A DNA stretch of 64,000 nucleotides, from contig RFFU01000070.1 in the NCBI GenBank assembly GCA_003697085.1, positions 1-64,000 of the forward strand. Direction: 5' to 3'. The first letter of the stretch is position 1; each line of letters starts with the position of its first letter. Source of the stretch: Candidatus Hydrogenedentota bacterium. Lineage in GTDB: Bacteria > UBA8481 > J006. The position numbers and the translations under genes were made by a program. This document shows, in pieces, positions 14,825 through 23,864 of this stretch. The notes under the pieces are model-generated. The model saw only the letters and a list, made by a program, of their open reading frames with translations. It was not told the origin of the DNA and ran no database searches.

Positions 14825-16945
14825 TCAACCCAAAATATCTTTGAGAATTTCCGGCGGTCGAAAGCGTTCACCCAATTCCGACAGCGGCGCAAGCCGGCGA
14901 AGCACCGCCGCCCCTCCCAGAGACACGCCCCACCGAATCAGCCCCCCTCGGAACGGGGGAAAACCCGTTCCGTAGATCATTCCAATATCGACGTCCTCGG
15001 GCGTCCCCACTACTCGTTCCTCCAGCGCTCGAACGGCTTCGACGAGCATCACGAGGAAGAGTCGGTCCTCCATCAGTGTCTCGGGAATCGCCTTTCCCGC
15101 ACGCGGAACGAGCGCGGAGAGGCGGGGATTGACTCCGACCGGTTTCCCCGCCCGGTCGTACCGATAAAACCCTTCTCCTCCCTTCCGCCCCAAAAGTCCC
15201 GCCTCGAAAACCTTCCGCATCGCCTCCGGGAGAGCCATTCGTTCTCCAAAGCACCTCTCCAGATGCTCCGCGACGTGAAAGCCCACATCGAGCCCGACCT
15301 CATCCGCCAGCCTCAACGGCCCCATCGGCATACCGAAACGCTCCGCGACCCTGTCGATAGCCCGTACATCAGCCCCCTCCGTGAAGAGCCGGATCGCCTC
15401 CAAGATATAGGGAATCAAGATGCGGTTGACGAGAAAGCCGGGGCGGTTCTCCACGAGGATCGGCGTCTTCCCGAGCCGACGGGCGACGGAGAAGAGGGTC
15501 GCCAACGTCCGGTCATCCGTCTTCTCGCCGCGAATGATCTCAACAAGCGGCATCCGATGAACCGGATTGAAGAAGTGAAGCCCCGCGAAACGACCGGGGT
15601 GCACGAGAACGGAGGCCATCTCGTCGATCGAAAGCCCAGAGGTATTCGTCGCGATCACGGCGTCCGCACGAACACGCCGTTCAACCTCGCTCAACACCGC
15701 CTGTTTGACCTCCATCCTTTCGACGACGGCTTCAACCACGAGTTCCGCGCGGCGGAATCCGAAATAATCGAGCCCGACGGCGATGCGTCCCATCGCGCGC
15801 CGAAATTCCGCCTCGGTCATCCGCCGGCGCTTCATCGACGTCCGCCCGATCTCCTCCGCCGTCTTCAGCGCCCCCAGAAGCGGCTCGGAACGAATATCCT
15901 TCAAACGAACATCCCACCCGGCATTCGCCAGCGCCCAGGCGATACCTCCTCCCATCGTTCCGGCCCCCAAAACCCCGGCGTAGGTGACGACCCCCGGTTC
16001 CGATTCGTAAGGAGCATATTTTTTCCTGGCCTCGGTCAGAAAGAAAAGATGGCGCAAATTCCGTGAAACATCCGTCACCACCAGTTTTCCAAAAGCCTTC
16101 GCTTCCCGAGCCAAACCTTCCGGAGCCACGATGAGTCCCTTTCCCGTAACATCCTCGGGAGGCCGAAGAGCCGCCGTCTCCTTCATCAGTTTCACCACGG
16201 CTGGAATTGCGGGATAGTGACCCCGCGCCTTCTTCTCGGCCTGCTCCAGTGCCTTCGGAAAAAGGATCCAGTCCCGCAACGGAGCCCGTTCGAGAAGACC
16301 CGAAAACCCCCGCGGAATAAACCGGTGCGGGCGCGGCCGCTCCCGAAGAAAACGGATCGCTTCCTCTACAAGAAGCCCGGGTGCGACAGCCGAGTCCAGA
16401 AGACCGATCCGAAGCGCCTTCCGGACATCGACCGTCTTCCCCGCCAGAATCATTCCCAGCGCCTCACGCATCCCCACGAGAAGCGGAAGCCGTTGCGTCC
16501 CTCCAAACCCGGGAAGAATTCCCAGTTTCGTCTCGGGAAGTCCGATCCGAATCTTCTCGTCGAGCGCCGCGACGCGGTAGGTGCAGGCCAGAGCCATCTC
16601 CAATCCGCCCCCCAGACAATACCCTCCAATGGCCGCCACGGAAGGAACCGGAAGAAGGCTGATTCTGTTGAGTATCTTCTGCCCCAACGCCGCCTTGATC
16701 CGTCCCTCCTCCGATGATGTGATCCCGTCGATCTCCCGGACATCCGCCCCCGCAATAAAGGACCCGGGTTTGGCCGAGTAGATGACGATGCCTTTGACGT
16801 CTTTCGCGGCTGTCTGCTCGAAGTCGGTCAGAATCGCGTCCAATTCCTTCATGATCGCTTCCGTGAGAACGTTCTGCTTCTTGTCCGGTACATCGAGGCC
16901 GAGCAAGGCGATCTCCTCCTCGATCCGTGGTTGCCAAGCGCTCAT
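14825..16945 (-). CDS. fadB: Fatty acid oxidation multifunctional protein (hydratase/dehydrogenase)
   Basis: This enzyme hydrates trans-2-enoyl-CoA and oxidises 3-hydroxyacyl-CoA with NAD. The N-terminal crotonase domain has AGADVREI, YCLGGGLEMALA and LPETKLGILPGFGGTQRLP, including both catalytic Glu positions. The 3-hydroxyacyl-CoA dehydrogenase part has GVLGAGTMGGGIAWALANAGW, NTSGLSIDEMA, HFFNPVHRMPLVEII and a second C-terminal domain with FPPFRGGLIRW. From ATG 16945, whose ATGA overlaps the fadA stop, it is 706 residues, the usual size for FadB/FadJ. The upstream residues of the ORF track belong to fadA in another frame. Confidence 0.95.
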   Translation of the reverse strand: MSAWQPRIEEEIALLGLDVPDKKQNVLTEAIMKELDAILTDFEQTAAKDVKGIVIYSAKPGSFIAGADVREIDGITSSEEGRIKAALGQKILNRISLLPVPSVAAIGGYCLGGGLEMALACTYRVAALDEKIRIGLPETKLGILPGFGGTQRLPLLVGMREALGMILAGKTVDVRKALRIGLLDSAVAPGLLVEEAIRFLRERPRPHRFIPRGFSGLLERAPLRDWILFPKALEQAEKKARGHYPAIPAVVKLMKETAALRPPEDVTGKGLIVAPEGLAREAKAFGKLVVTDVSRNLRHLFFLTEARKKYAPYESEPGVVTYAGVLGAGTMGGGIAWALANAGWDVRLKDIRSEPLLGALKTAEEIGRTSMKRRRMTEAEFRRAMGRIAVGLDYFGFRRAELVVEAVVERMEVKQAVLSEVERRVRADAVIATNTSGLSIDEMASVLVHPGRFAGLHFFNPVHRMPLVEIIRGEKTDDRTLATLFSVARRLGKTPILVENRPGFLVNRILIPYILEAIRLFTEGADVRAIDRVAERFGMPMGPLRLADEVGLDVGFHVAEHLERCFGERMALPEAMRKVFEAGLLGRKGGEGFYRYDRAGKPVGVNPRLSALVPRAGKAIPETLMEDRLFLVMLVEAVRALEERVVGTPEDVDIGMIYGTGFPPFRGGLIRWGVSLGGAAVLRRLAPLSELGERFRPPEILKDILG

Positions 16946-18246
16946 ATCCGCTCCACCGCCACCGCTCCCCCCTGCCCTCCTCCGATACACAGCGTCGCCA
17001 GCCCTAATGTCTTCTCCCGCCTCCGTAACTCTTCCAAAAGCGTTAGAACGAGCCGCGTTCCCGTCATTCCGACCGGATGACCCAAGGCGATGGCTCCGCC
17101 GTTGACGTTAAGCCGTTCGCGATCGAGTGTTCCCAGCGGAAGACTCCTCCCCAATTCCCGTTCCGCAAACTCCTTCGAGGCAAACGCCCGCTCGCAGGCG
17201 ATCACCTGCGCCGCAAAAGCCTCGTTCAACTCGACGAGATCGAAATCGGAAAGGCGCAGGTTCGTCGCCTCGAGCAACCGCGCGGTGGCGAATACGGGAC
17301 CGAGCCCCATCCGATGCGGATCAAGTCCCGCGTATTTCCAATCCAGGAGTCGCCCCTTCGCCTGCAACCCGAGGGAACGACAACGGCTCTCCGAGAGCAC
17401 AATCATCGCCGCGGCCCCGTCCGTGATGGGACAGGCGTTGCCGACCGTTACCGTTCCGGCGGTCCTGTCGAAGTAAGGCCGCAACTTTCCCAAAGCCTCC
17501 ATACTCTGATTCTCCCGGGGCCCGTTGTCCTGATCGATCCATTTCGAAAAATCCGCCGAGGGCACGGGTGAAATCTCTTCCGCGAGACGTTCCCGCGCGG
17601 CGATGGCGCGCTGATGCGACATCAACGCGAATTCATCCTGTTCGCGACGCGAGATCGAGAACTCGACCGCAAGATTCTCGGCCGTCTTTCCCATAATGAT
17701 TCCACAAGAGTAATCGGTAAGCCCTTCGACGACACCGATCCTCGGTTTGAGCATTCCCGGGCGAAAGCGCACCAAAGCAGCCAGTTTTTCCGCCGGACTC
17801 TTCGCCTTCGCGAACGAAGCGAACCAGTCCGTGAAGGATTTCGAGTAGAGAAGCGGATAGTTCGACATCGATTCGGTACCGCCGACCAAATAAATCTGGC
17901 CGCGCCCCAAACGAATTCTTTCCGCAGCGGTCGTGATCGCCTCGAACCCCGAGGCGCAGTTTCGATGCACCGTCACGGCGGGGACGGATCGCGGAACCCC
18001 CGCCGCCAGCGCCACGGCGCGCGCAACATTCTGGGCCTCCGACGGTTGGCCGACACACCCGACGATGACCTCGTCGAATACCCCAGGGTCGAGCCCGGTT
18101 CGGTCCAACACGGCGCGAAAAGCCATCCTTCCCAACTCGACCGCGTTCCACCCGGCCAGATCCGTACCCGCCTTGCACAACGGCGTCCGGACACCATCGA
18201 GGATCAGAACCTTCTCCCGATCCTTCACGCCGCTCTCCGATGTCAT
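16942..18246 (-). CDS. fadA: Acetyl-CoA C-acyltransferase (3-ketoacyl-CoA thiolase)
   Basis: This thiolase cleaves 3-ketoacyl-CoA to acetyl-CoA and a shortened acyl-CoA. Motifs are HRNCASGFEAI (nucleophilic Cys), GGTESMSNYP, ELNEAFAAQVIACERAF, NVNGGAIALGHPVGMTGTR (His) and CIGGGQGGA (second Cys). Its 434 residues match FadI-type thiolases. The start ATG overlaps the stop of the CoA ligase gene and its own stop overlaps fadB, so the three genes are translationally coupled. Confidence 0.95.
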   Translation of the reverse strand: MTSESGVKDREKVLILDGVRTPLCKAGTDLAGWNAVELGRMAFRAVLDRTGLDPGVFDEVIVGCVGQPSEAQNVARAVALAAGVPRSVPAVTVHRNCASGFEAITTAAERIRLGRGQIYLVGGTESMSNYPLLYSKSFTDWFASFAKAKSPAEKLAALVRFRPGMLKPRIGVVEGLTDYSCGIIMGKTAENLAVEFSISRREQDEFALMSHQRAIAARERLAEEISPVPSADFSKWIDQDNGPRENQSMEALGKLRPYFDRTAGTVTVGNACPITDGAAAMIVLSESRCRSLGLQAKGRLLDWKYAGLDPHRMGLGPVFATARLLEATNLRLSDFDLVELNEAFAAQVIACERAFASKEFAERELGRSLPLGTLDRERLNVNGGAIALGHPVGMTGTRLVLTLLEELRRREKTLGLATLCIGGGQGGAVAVERI

Positions 18247-19712
18247 TCCCCGGCTTCCTCACGTCGATCGAGAATGCGGTTTTCTTTCATCTCCGTCTCG
18301 AGGCCGATTCTCTTGATTACCGAAGCTACATCCTCGATCACGATCTCGTTCGGACGAACTTCAGCGCCGTCGAAAATCCTCCGCTTAAGTTCCTCACGAT
18401 CAATCTCATCGCCTGCGGCGGGCGCGACGTAAACAATCAGTTCATCCACGTCATCCGGATCATCGTTGCGCTTTCGAATCTCGATCTGCCACTCCTCGAC
18501 TTCCGGCCGCGCACTCAACACCTCCACGAGATTGTTGAGATCGACAAGTGTTCCCTTGACCTTCGTCAGATTCAGATCCTTTCTGTTGGTCAAGCGGGTG
18601 ATGCGTGACCCAAGCCGCGGCACCGTTCGACCACACCCCGGGCAGGGCTCCGTCACGATCCCCCCCTCGACAAAATCCCCTGTGCGGTACCGCAGAACAA
18701 CGGTTCCTCGCGCGCCGATCGGAGTAAATACGATCTCGCCGGACTCTCCTTCCGCCCGAATCTCCCCTGTCTCGGGATCGATGATCTCGACCACCCCCAT
18801 ATCGGGAAAGAGATGATAACCTTCTCCCCCGGGGCACTCGGCCCAGGCAATCTTCGCCTCGGTGAAACCGTATGTCCCCATCACGTGTACATCCGTCGCT
18901 CCGCACGCGGCGGCATGCTGGCTCAATTTCCTCCGAAGGCTGTCCGTCGTCTTCTCGGCTCCGAGAACGATGCGGCGAAGGTTCGAAAGATCGATTCCCA
19001 TCTCATGGGCCGTCCGAAGACAGTGATAAACGTAACTGGGAACACCGAGGAGCAGACTCGGGCGGATCCGCTCCATCGCGCGAATGTTGCCCAGCGTCCC
19101 GATGGTTTTTCCGCCGCCGGTCGAGAGCATAAAGAGTCCCGCCTCAAACCCTGCAAAGGCGACCTGCCAGAAAGCCAGATGCGGCGCATAAGGGAAGAGA
19201 TTGAGCCCGCGATCATACGTGGTACACCCGAGTACATCCGCCAGGCGCCGCCCCGCCGTCGCCAACCTCTTGAGGTCTGTTCTCGTATACAGGAAGGGAG
19301 TCGGCCGGGCCGACCTTCCCGTCGTGGCCGTCATAAAGATCGGAAAGTACTCCTTCTCCAACCTTCTCCGCACCGCTTCCTTCCCCGCGATCAACCCGCG
19401 GAGAAAGAGCGGGGTGCTTCGTGAAAGCGGCCAATTCTTCTTGATTGTCTCCTTCTCCGGTTTAAGCACCAAGCAGGTTGGATCGTCGGCATTCGCATCG
19501 ATAATATCCTTCTTCGTCGTGAAGGGAAGCCGAGGAAGATCCCGTACGCCGTGGATCTCTTCCGGATCGATGCCGGCCGTCGCGAGTTTCTTCCGATAGT
19601 AAGCGCTGAAGGGAATCAGTTCCTCCCGGAGATAGGCGGAAAGCAATCGATCCTGCATCTCCCGTATCTGGGAAATATTCATCCGCGAAAGACGGCGCCA
19701 TCCGATGGTCAT
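18243..19712 (-). CDS. PaaK-like acyl/aryl-CoA ligase (AMP-forming)
   Basis: The 489-residue protein belongs to the phenylacetate-CoA ligase (PaaK) branch of adenylate-forming enzymes: MNISQIREMQDRLLSAYLRE, LPRLPFTTKKDIIDAN, phosphate loop TATTGRSARPTPF, MGTYGFTEAKIAWAEC and GTVVLRYRTGDF, with a C-terminal ACT-like domain (LTKVKGTLVDLNNLVEVL). ATG 19712 follows GGAGGAAGTTCTTT; the longer ORF-track start runs through repeat DNA. As first gene of the beta-oxidation operon it probably activates the acid substrate in place of a FadD. Whether that acid is aromatic or aliphatic cannot be told. An insertion after the ligase phosphate loop (KRLATAGRRLADVLG) is normal. Confidence 0.85.
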   Translation of the reverse strand: MTIGWRRLSRMNISQIREMQDRLLSAYLREELIPFSAYYRKKLATAGIDPEEIHGVRDLPRLPFTTKKDIIDANADDPTCLVLKPEKETIKKNWPLSRSTPLFLRGLIAGKEAVRRRLEKEYFPIFMTATTGRSARPTPFLYTRTDLKRLATAGRRLADVLGCTTYDRGLNLFPYAPHLAFWQVAFAGFEAGLFMLSTGGGKTIGTLGNIRAMERIRPSLLLGVPSYVYHCLRTAHEMGIDLSNLRRIVLGAEKTTDSLRRKLSQHAAACGATDVHVMGTYGFTEAKIAWAECPGGEGYHLFPDMGVVEIIDPETGEIRAEGESGEIVFTPIGARGTVVLRYRTGDFVEGGIVTEPCPGCGRTVPRLGSRITRLTNRKDLNLTKVKGTLVDLNNLVEVLSARPEVEEWQIEIRKRNDDPDDVDELIVYVAPAAGDEIDREELKRRIFDGAEVRPNEIVIEDVASVIKRIGLETEMKENRILDRREEAGE

Positions 19713-20239
19713 AAAGAACTTCCTCCATCTCGGAGGCGTTTCCTCGCCCGTCTTCCGGAGGGGCGCCCCTCCACCCCCGATGTCGTCCTTCCCTCTTCCC
19801 CTTTCACCCGATAAAAACGTTCTGGCCGTTCCCGATCCATAGACGGGAGTTTCTCTCGAATCTCTTTTGAATACAACTCTAAATCGGAATCCCTTCGGTC
19901 CTCCTTTCTCCGGTTGGAGAACCTGCGCCCCATTCCTGCAGGAAAGAAACCCGCGCGCCACTTTCGCCTTGTTATGGAGGGCGGACTCTGTAGTCTGCGG
20001 ATGGCCGATCCGCTTTTCGCAGTTTAGAGAACCTGGGCTCCACATTTTTTCCCTTGATCATGCCCTTCCACCGCAGTCGAAGACACGAAGATTCATCAAG
20101 GCTTATCGAGAGGTTGATCGAACGTTTGGTGGGCTGGTTACAACTCGAGAAAAGAAATCTTCCAGACGACCCTGAACCCCGATCCTACTTTCCGTCCCAA
20201 CCCCGTGAATGTTTACGAAAAATTCTCCTCGGAATCCGT
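19713..20239. repeat. Intergenic region with GC-rich repeat modules
   Basis: No gene is supported in this 527-bp gap. Within it, 19912-19927 reads GGTTGGAGAACCTGCG, the right part of the CGCAGGTT-ggag-AACCTGCG hairpin seen intact at 56981-57000. Related pieces follow: CTGTAGTCTGCGGATGGCCGATCCGC and TTTAGAGAACCTGGGCTCCA (about 20010-20042). This looks like a decayed copy of the dispersed family also found at 11.9, 52.4 and 57.0 kb. Confidence 0.55.
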
Positions 20240-20701
20240 TCACGCCGCCGAAATAATCCGCTCAACCTTTTCTTCGACGGCTCGGAGGCGACTATCAATC
20301 CTCAATACCTCATCGAAACGCCGATCACGCTCAATGAGAATATCGAGTTTTCCGTCCATCTTTGCAAACCGCTCGTCCATCTTCGCAAAGCGCTCATCCA
20401 TCTCCCTTTGTAACGCCGCAAAGCGTCCATCCATCTCCTTCTGTAACGCCGCAAAGCGTTCATCGACCTTCGCAAAGCGTTCATCCATCTCCCTTTGTAA
20501 CGCCGCGAAACGTTCCTCTACCTTCGCAAAGCGTTCGTTCATCTCCCTTTGTAACGCCGCGAAACGTTCCTCTACCTTCGCAAAGCGTTCGTTCATCTCT
20601 TTCCGAAGATCTTGCATCACCGTGGAAACGTTTCGAATCTCCGGTACGAGCACGTCTACCAACGCCCGCCTCAGAGCCTCCACGAATTGCTCCGCCGTCA
20701 T
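20240..20701 (-). CDS. Coiled-coil protein made of tandem 18-residue repeats
   Basis: The 153-residue protein starts MTAEQFVEALRRALVDVLVP and is then almost entirely charged helix with repeats of the form M(N/D)ERFAKVEERFAALQRE, ending ILIERDRRFDEVLRIDSRLR. At DNA level two 54-bp units (20477-20530 and 20531-20584) differ at only a few bases, with shorter related units on both sides. The pattern predicts a long parallel coiled coil and no catalytic domain. A good ribosome binding site (GGGAGGTGCGAA) and promoter precede it, so it is probably expressed. Function unknown; repeat number could vary between strains. Confidence 0.75.
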   Translation of the reverse strand: MTAEQFVEALRRALVDVLVPEIRNVSTVMQDLRKEMNERFAKVEERFAALQREMNERFAKVEERFAALQREMDERFAKVDERFAALQKEMDGRFAALQREMDERFAKMDERFAKMDGKLDILIERDRRFDEVLRIDSRLRAVEEKVERIISAA

Positions 20702-20727
20702 TTCGCACCTCCCTTTTCCACCTCTAT

Positions 20728-20757
20728 ATTATATATCCGTACCTGTTGGGTTTCGAA
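20728..20757 (-). promoter_or_regulatory. Promoter for the coiled-coil gene
   Basis: Minus-strand TTCGAA-N18-TATAAT, with a perfect -10, lies about 27 bases before the start codon. The rest of the 20.70-21.14 kb gap shows no gene; the minus ORF at 20724-20966 has no family features. Confidence 0.5.
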
Positions 20758-21054
20758 TAAAAAACCGTTATTTCCCCTTCCAACTTCGCCCATGGCTGAA
20801 TCCGTCTCCACCGATCCGCCGCGGATGGGGCTGCTCTGCCTCCCGGTGAGCGGAACCGCGAAGACGTATCTGCTTCTCTGGCCGAAAAACGACCTCTGTA
20901 TCGCGCGCTCCTAGACTTCCGGGGTTTATTTCCATAAGGCCTTCCTCCGCCACGTCTCACTCGCACTCGAATTCTCGTTCCCGAGTCGGCTCTGATTCAG
21001 AAAACGCAAAACCGGGAAGAACATCCTCGAAAAATCCCCGTAAGAGGGAATTTC

Positions 21055-21083
21055 TTGCCTTCCGACTGCAAATCGCTTTTAAT
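21055..21083 (+). promoter_or_regulatory. Promoter for the EAL-HDOD gene
   Basis: TTGCCT-N17-TTTAAT lies about 55 bases before ATG 21138. A TTGGAGACACACGA ribosome binding site follows. Confidence 0.4.
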
Positions 21084-21137
21084 CTCACCCAGGAGTCATA
21101 TCACCTTTCCTTCTTTCCAAACGTTGGAGACACACGA

Positions 21138-22403
21138 ATGACCGGTAACGGATCAACTGACATTCCGGCGGTGCAGACCGTGAAACGACGATACTTGGCG
21201 CGCCAGCCGATCTACGACCGCGGCGGCGGCGTCGTCGCGTACGAGATTCTCTATCGGTCCGGCAGCGTCAACTCTTATGACGGCGTCGATCCCGATCTGG
21301 CCACGTCCCAAGTCCTGGTTTCCACTCTCCTGACCTTCGGTCTTGATCGTCTTACCTCCGGCCGGACGGCCTTCATCAACGCGACGCGCGCCTCCGTCTC
21401 CAGTGAATACATCGGGGTTCTCCCGCGGGACAAAGTCGTGATCGAGGTTCTGGAGCAGATCGAACCGGATCGTTTTTTTCTCGAAGACTGTCGTCGGCTC
21501 AAGCAACAAGGGTACCGCCTCGCTCTTGATGACGTTGTCTTCGATGGACGAATGTCCGAACTGATGAAACTTGCCGATATCGTCAAGGTGGACTTCCGAT
21601 TGACAAACCCGAAAGGCCGGGTCGAAAACATCGAAAAATACTCCCGCCCCGGCCTCGTCTTTCTCGCCGAGAAGATCGAGACGAAAGCGGAATACGAGGA
21701 AGCGCTCGCGCACGGATATGAACTCTTTCAGGGTTATTATTTCAGCAAGCCGGAGATAGTAAGCCGTTCCGATCTTTCCGGCCTCAAGGTCAATGTGCTC
21801 GATCTTCTTCGCGCGGTTCACAGACCTGTTTTGGATTTTCGGGAACTCGAGATGATCTTGAAACAAGATGTCGGACTCTCTTACAAACTTCTGCGATACA
21901 TCAACTCCGCATTTTTCTCTCCCACGCAACCGATTTCCTCTTTGAGGCATGCTCTCGCATATTTGGGAGAGGTCGAGATTCGAAAATGGGTGACGCTGTT
22001 GACGCTGGCGAGAATGAGTGAACATCTGCCGGACGAAACCTTCATCACAGCCGTGATCCGCGCGCGTTTTTGCGAGAAGATCGCCCAACTGGCTCGGGAC
22101 GAGGGTTCCGCGCCGGGAAGTTTTCTCGTGGGAATGTTCTCTCTCATCGACACACTCTTGGGACGCCCCCTTCCGGAAATCCTCGATGAGATCGGCGTCT
22201 CGAACGAAATCAAGGCGACCTTGCTAGGCCGAAATACTCCGTACAGTTCCTATTTCGCGTTCACCCGTGCTTATGAAGAGGGGGATTTCGATGCGCTCGT
22301 CCGACTCGGAACCCAGTTGCGGATCCCCGAGGAGGAGGCCGTCGCGGCCTATCTTGAATCGGTGGCCTGGGGCGAGGATATCCGCCGCAATCTGGAACGC
22401 TGA
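21138..22403 (+). CDS. EAL-HDOD signalling protein (YuxH/CdgJ type)
   Basis: The N-terminal ~200 residues form a degenerate EAL domain: LARQPIYDRGGGVVAYEILY replaces EAL with EIL, LALDDVVFD replaces DDFGTG, KVDF and EKIET remain, and FQGYYFSKPE closes the domain. Loss of key metal residues suggests it does not hydrolyse c-di-GMP. The C-terminal half is an HDOD domain (LEMILKQDVGLSYKLLRYIN, ISSLRHALAYLGEVEIRKWV). Proteins of this architecture act in motility and c-di-GMP-linked signalling. It is a single gene, 421 residues, convergent with the next. Confidence 0.9.
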   Translation: MTGNGSTDIPAVQTVKRRYLARQPIYDRGGGVVAYEILYRSGSVNSYDGVDPDLATSQVLVSTLLTFGLDRLTSGRTAFINATRASVSSEYIGVLPRDKVVIEVLEQIEPDRFFLEDCRRLKQQGYRLALDDVVFDGRMSELMKLADIVKVDFRLTNPKGRVENIEKYSRPGLVFLAEKIETKAEYEEALAHGYELFQGYYFSKPEIVSRSDLSGLKVNVLDLLRAVHRPVLDFRELEMILKQDVGLSYKLLRYINSAFFSPTQPISSLRHALAYLGEVEIRKWVTLLTLARMSEHLPDETFITAVIRARFCEKIAQLARDEGSAPGSFLVGMFSLIDTLLGRPLPEILDEIGVSNEIKATLLGRNTPYSSYFAFTRAYEEGDFDALVRLGTQLRIPEEEAVAAYLESVAWGEDIRRNLER

Positions 22404-22426
22404 TCTCCTCCGGCAACGCAAAGCAT

Positions 22427-23659
22427 TCAGGTCGATTTCCTATAGAAATCCGACGCGAGATAGAGTTCCCAAATCTCCTTCAAAAGAACCTTGATCATTG
22501 CGGCGACGGGAAGGGCCGCCACAACGCCGAAGATCCCCAAAAGGACCCCGCCGGCGGAGATTGCGAACAACGTCGCCACCGGACCCAGTCCGACCGCTCC
22601 TCCGGCCAACCTCGGCGTCAGAAGGAATCCTTCCAGAAACTGAACGATTCCAAAGACGACGACGATACCAACCAACCCCGGCAGCGCCGGCCCCAAGACC
22701 CACCCCGCCTCGAAAAAGACCAAGAGCACCGCGGGCACTAGCCCGAAAAGCGGTCCGATATACGGAAGAAAATTGCCGAAACCGGCGAGAATGCCGATTG
22801 GAATCGCGTAAGGAATACCGACAAAGAGCAACCCGACGGCATAGAGGGCCGCCATAATCCCGGCCACGACCAATTGGCCGCGCAACACCGCTCGCAAATT
22901 CCGGCTCATTTCCCGCAGTATCCTTTCGGCTCGATCACGAAATCTCGGGGGAACCGCCGTCATCATCGCGTCTCTGAGACGATGATAATCCCGCAAAAAG
23001 AAGAAAAAGACGAAGAGAAATATCAACGTCGAGAAAAAGAACGAGAGAATCCCCAGGGCCGAGGAGACGGAGGCGACGAAGAGATTTCCGAGGAATGCGG
23101 CGATCTCCGGCGCCGCTTCCCGAGCCTTCTCCGCGGCGATGGACAAACCTTCATCGATGGCCTGCCGAACGGCCGGCGGAAATCTTCGTCCCTCCGCCCA
23201 TCGTTCGACTTGGCCTCGGAGGTTCGAGACGTAATCCGGAACGGCCGAAACAAAATCGACACTCTGGCGTATCAAAGGAGGAAGGATCAGAAGGAGAACA
23301 AGTAATACAAAGCACGCGAAGAAGATGAGCACAACGGTTACCGCGCGCGATCTTCGAAATTTGAGCCGAAATTCCAGAATATCGACGATCGGAGTCACGA
23401 GATACGCTGCGATCCAGGCCAAAAGGAACGGCATCAGAATGGATTGGAGCTTCACCAGAAGAAATGCAGCGAGAAGAAGAAAGAGAAAAACGGCAAGGCG
23501 ACGTGCCCAATCTCCGCGAAAAGAATCGTCCCTTGAATCCCTCCTTCCGGAACCGCGTGCTCTCTTCTTCTCATTCCCGCCGGCTGCAGGGGAACCGTTC
23601 GGCGAAGGAGTCGACGAGGCGGAATTGTCGCCGGAACGCTTGCTTCTCCTTCTTCTCAC
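22427..23659 (-). CDS. AI-2E family transporter-like membrane protein (PerM/YdiK)
   Basis: The 410-residue protein has about 45 polar, basic N-terminal residues, then the AI-2E/PerM pattern: two N-terminal membrane helices (LAVFLFLLLAAFLLVKLQSI), a long amphipathic region, and a membrane bundle with FGNFLPYIGPLFGLVPAVLL, FLEGFLLTPRLAGGAVGLGP and a conserved VLLGIFGVVAALPVAA end. Some relatives are proton-coupled antiporters; the substrate here is unknown. Start GTG follows GGAGGATCCTACGC. It is convergent with the EAL-HDOD gene. Confidence 0.88.
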   Translation of the reverse strand: MRRRRSKRSGDNSASSTPSPNGSPAAGGNEKKRARGSGRRDSRDDSFRGDWARRLAVFLFLLLAAFLLVKLQSILMPFLLAWIAAYLVTPIVDILEFRLKFRRSRAVTVVLIFFACFVLLVLLLILPPLIRQSVDFVSAVPDYVSNLRGQVERWAEGRRFPPAVRQAIDEGLSIAAEKAREAAPEIAAFLGNLFVASVSSALGILSFFFSTLIFLFVFFFFLRDYHRLRDAMMTAVPPRFRDRAERILREMSRNLRAVLRGQLVVAGIMAALYAVGLLFVGIPYAIPIGILAGFGNFLPYIGPLFGLVPAVLLVFFEAGWVLGPALPGLVGIVVVFGIVQFLEGFLLTPRLAGGAVGLGPVATLFAISAGGVLLGIFGVVAALPVAAMIKVLLKEIWELYLASDFYRKST

Positions 23660-23698
23660 GCGTAGGATCCTCCACGAACGCTATGGTACAATTTCTTG

Positions 23699-23728
23699 AT
23701 TATAAGACGGAAGTTGAGAGACGGCCAA
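23699..23728 (-). promoter_or_regulatory. Promoter for AI-2E family gene
   Basis: Minus-strand TTGGCC-N18-TATAAT, with a perfect -10, about 40 bases before the GTG start. Confidence 0.45.
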
Positions 23729-23864
23729 CCGTGTTTCCTCGTAATCGACTCCCGTTTCCGGCGGCCACGGCATCTTTTTCAAGGCTGTTTCCCCCGCGAG
23801 ATCGTCGTGACATCCTGATTCCGATCTTTCTTTTTCATGAATCTTTCACGGGAGGGGGACTGCG

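Noticed and set aside
14612-16066. 484-residue plus-strand ORF opposite fadB
   Set aside because: Arg/Pro/His-rich antisense translation of a clear fadB; long only because of GC-rich codon use.
20390-20600. CRISPR-like array
   Set aside because: Repeats are contiguous 54-bp units without unique spacers and are in-frame codons of a coiled-coil gene.
20724-20966. 80-residue minus ORF in the 20.7-21.1 kb gap
   Set aside because: Gly/Arg-rich, overlaps the promoter of the coiled-coil gene, and no family resemblance.
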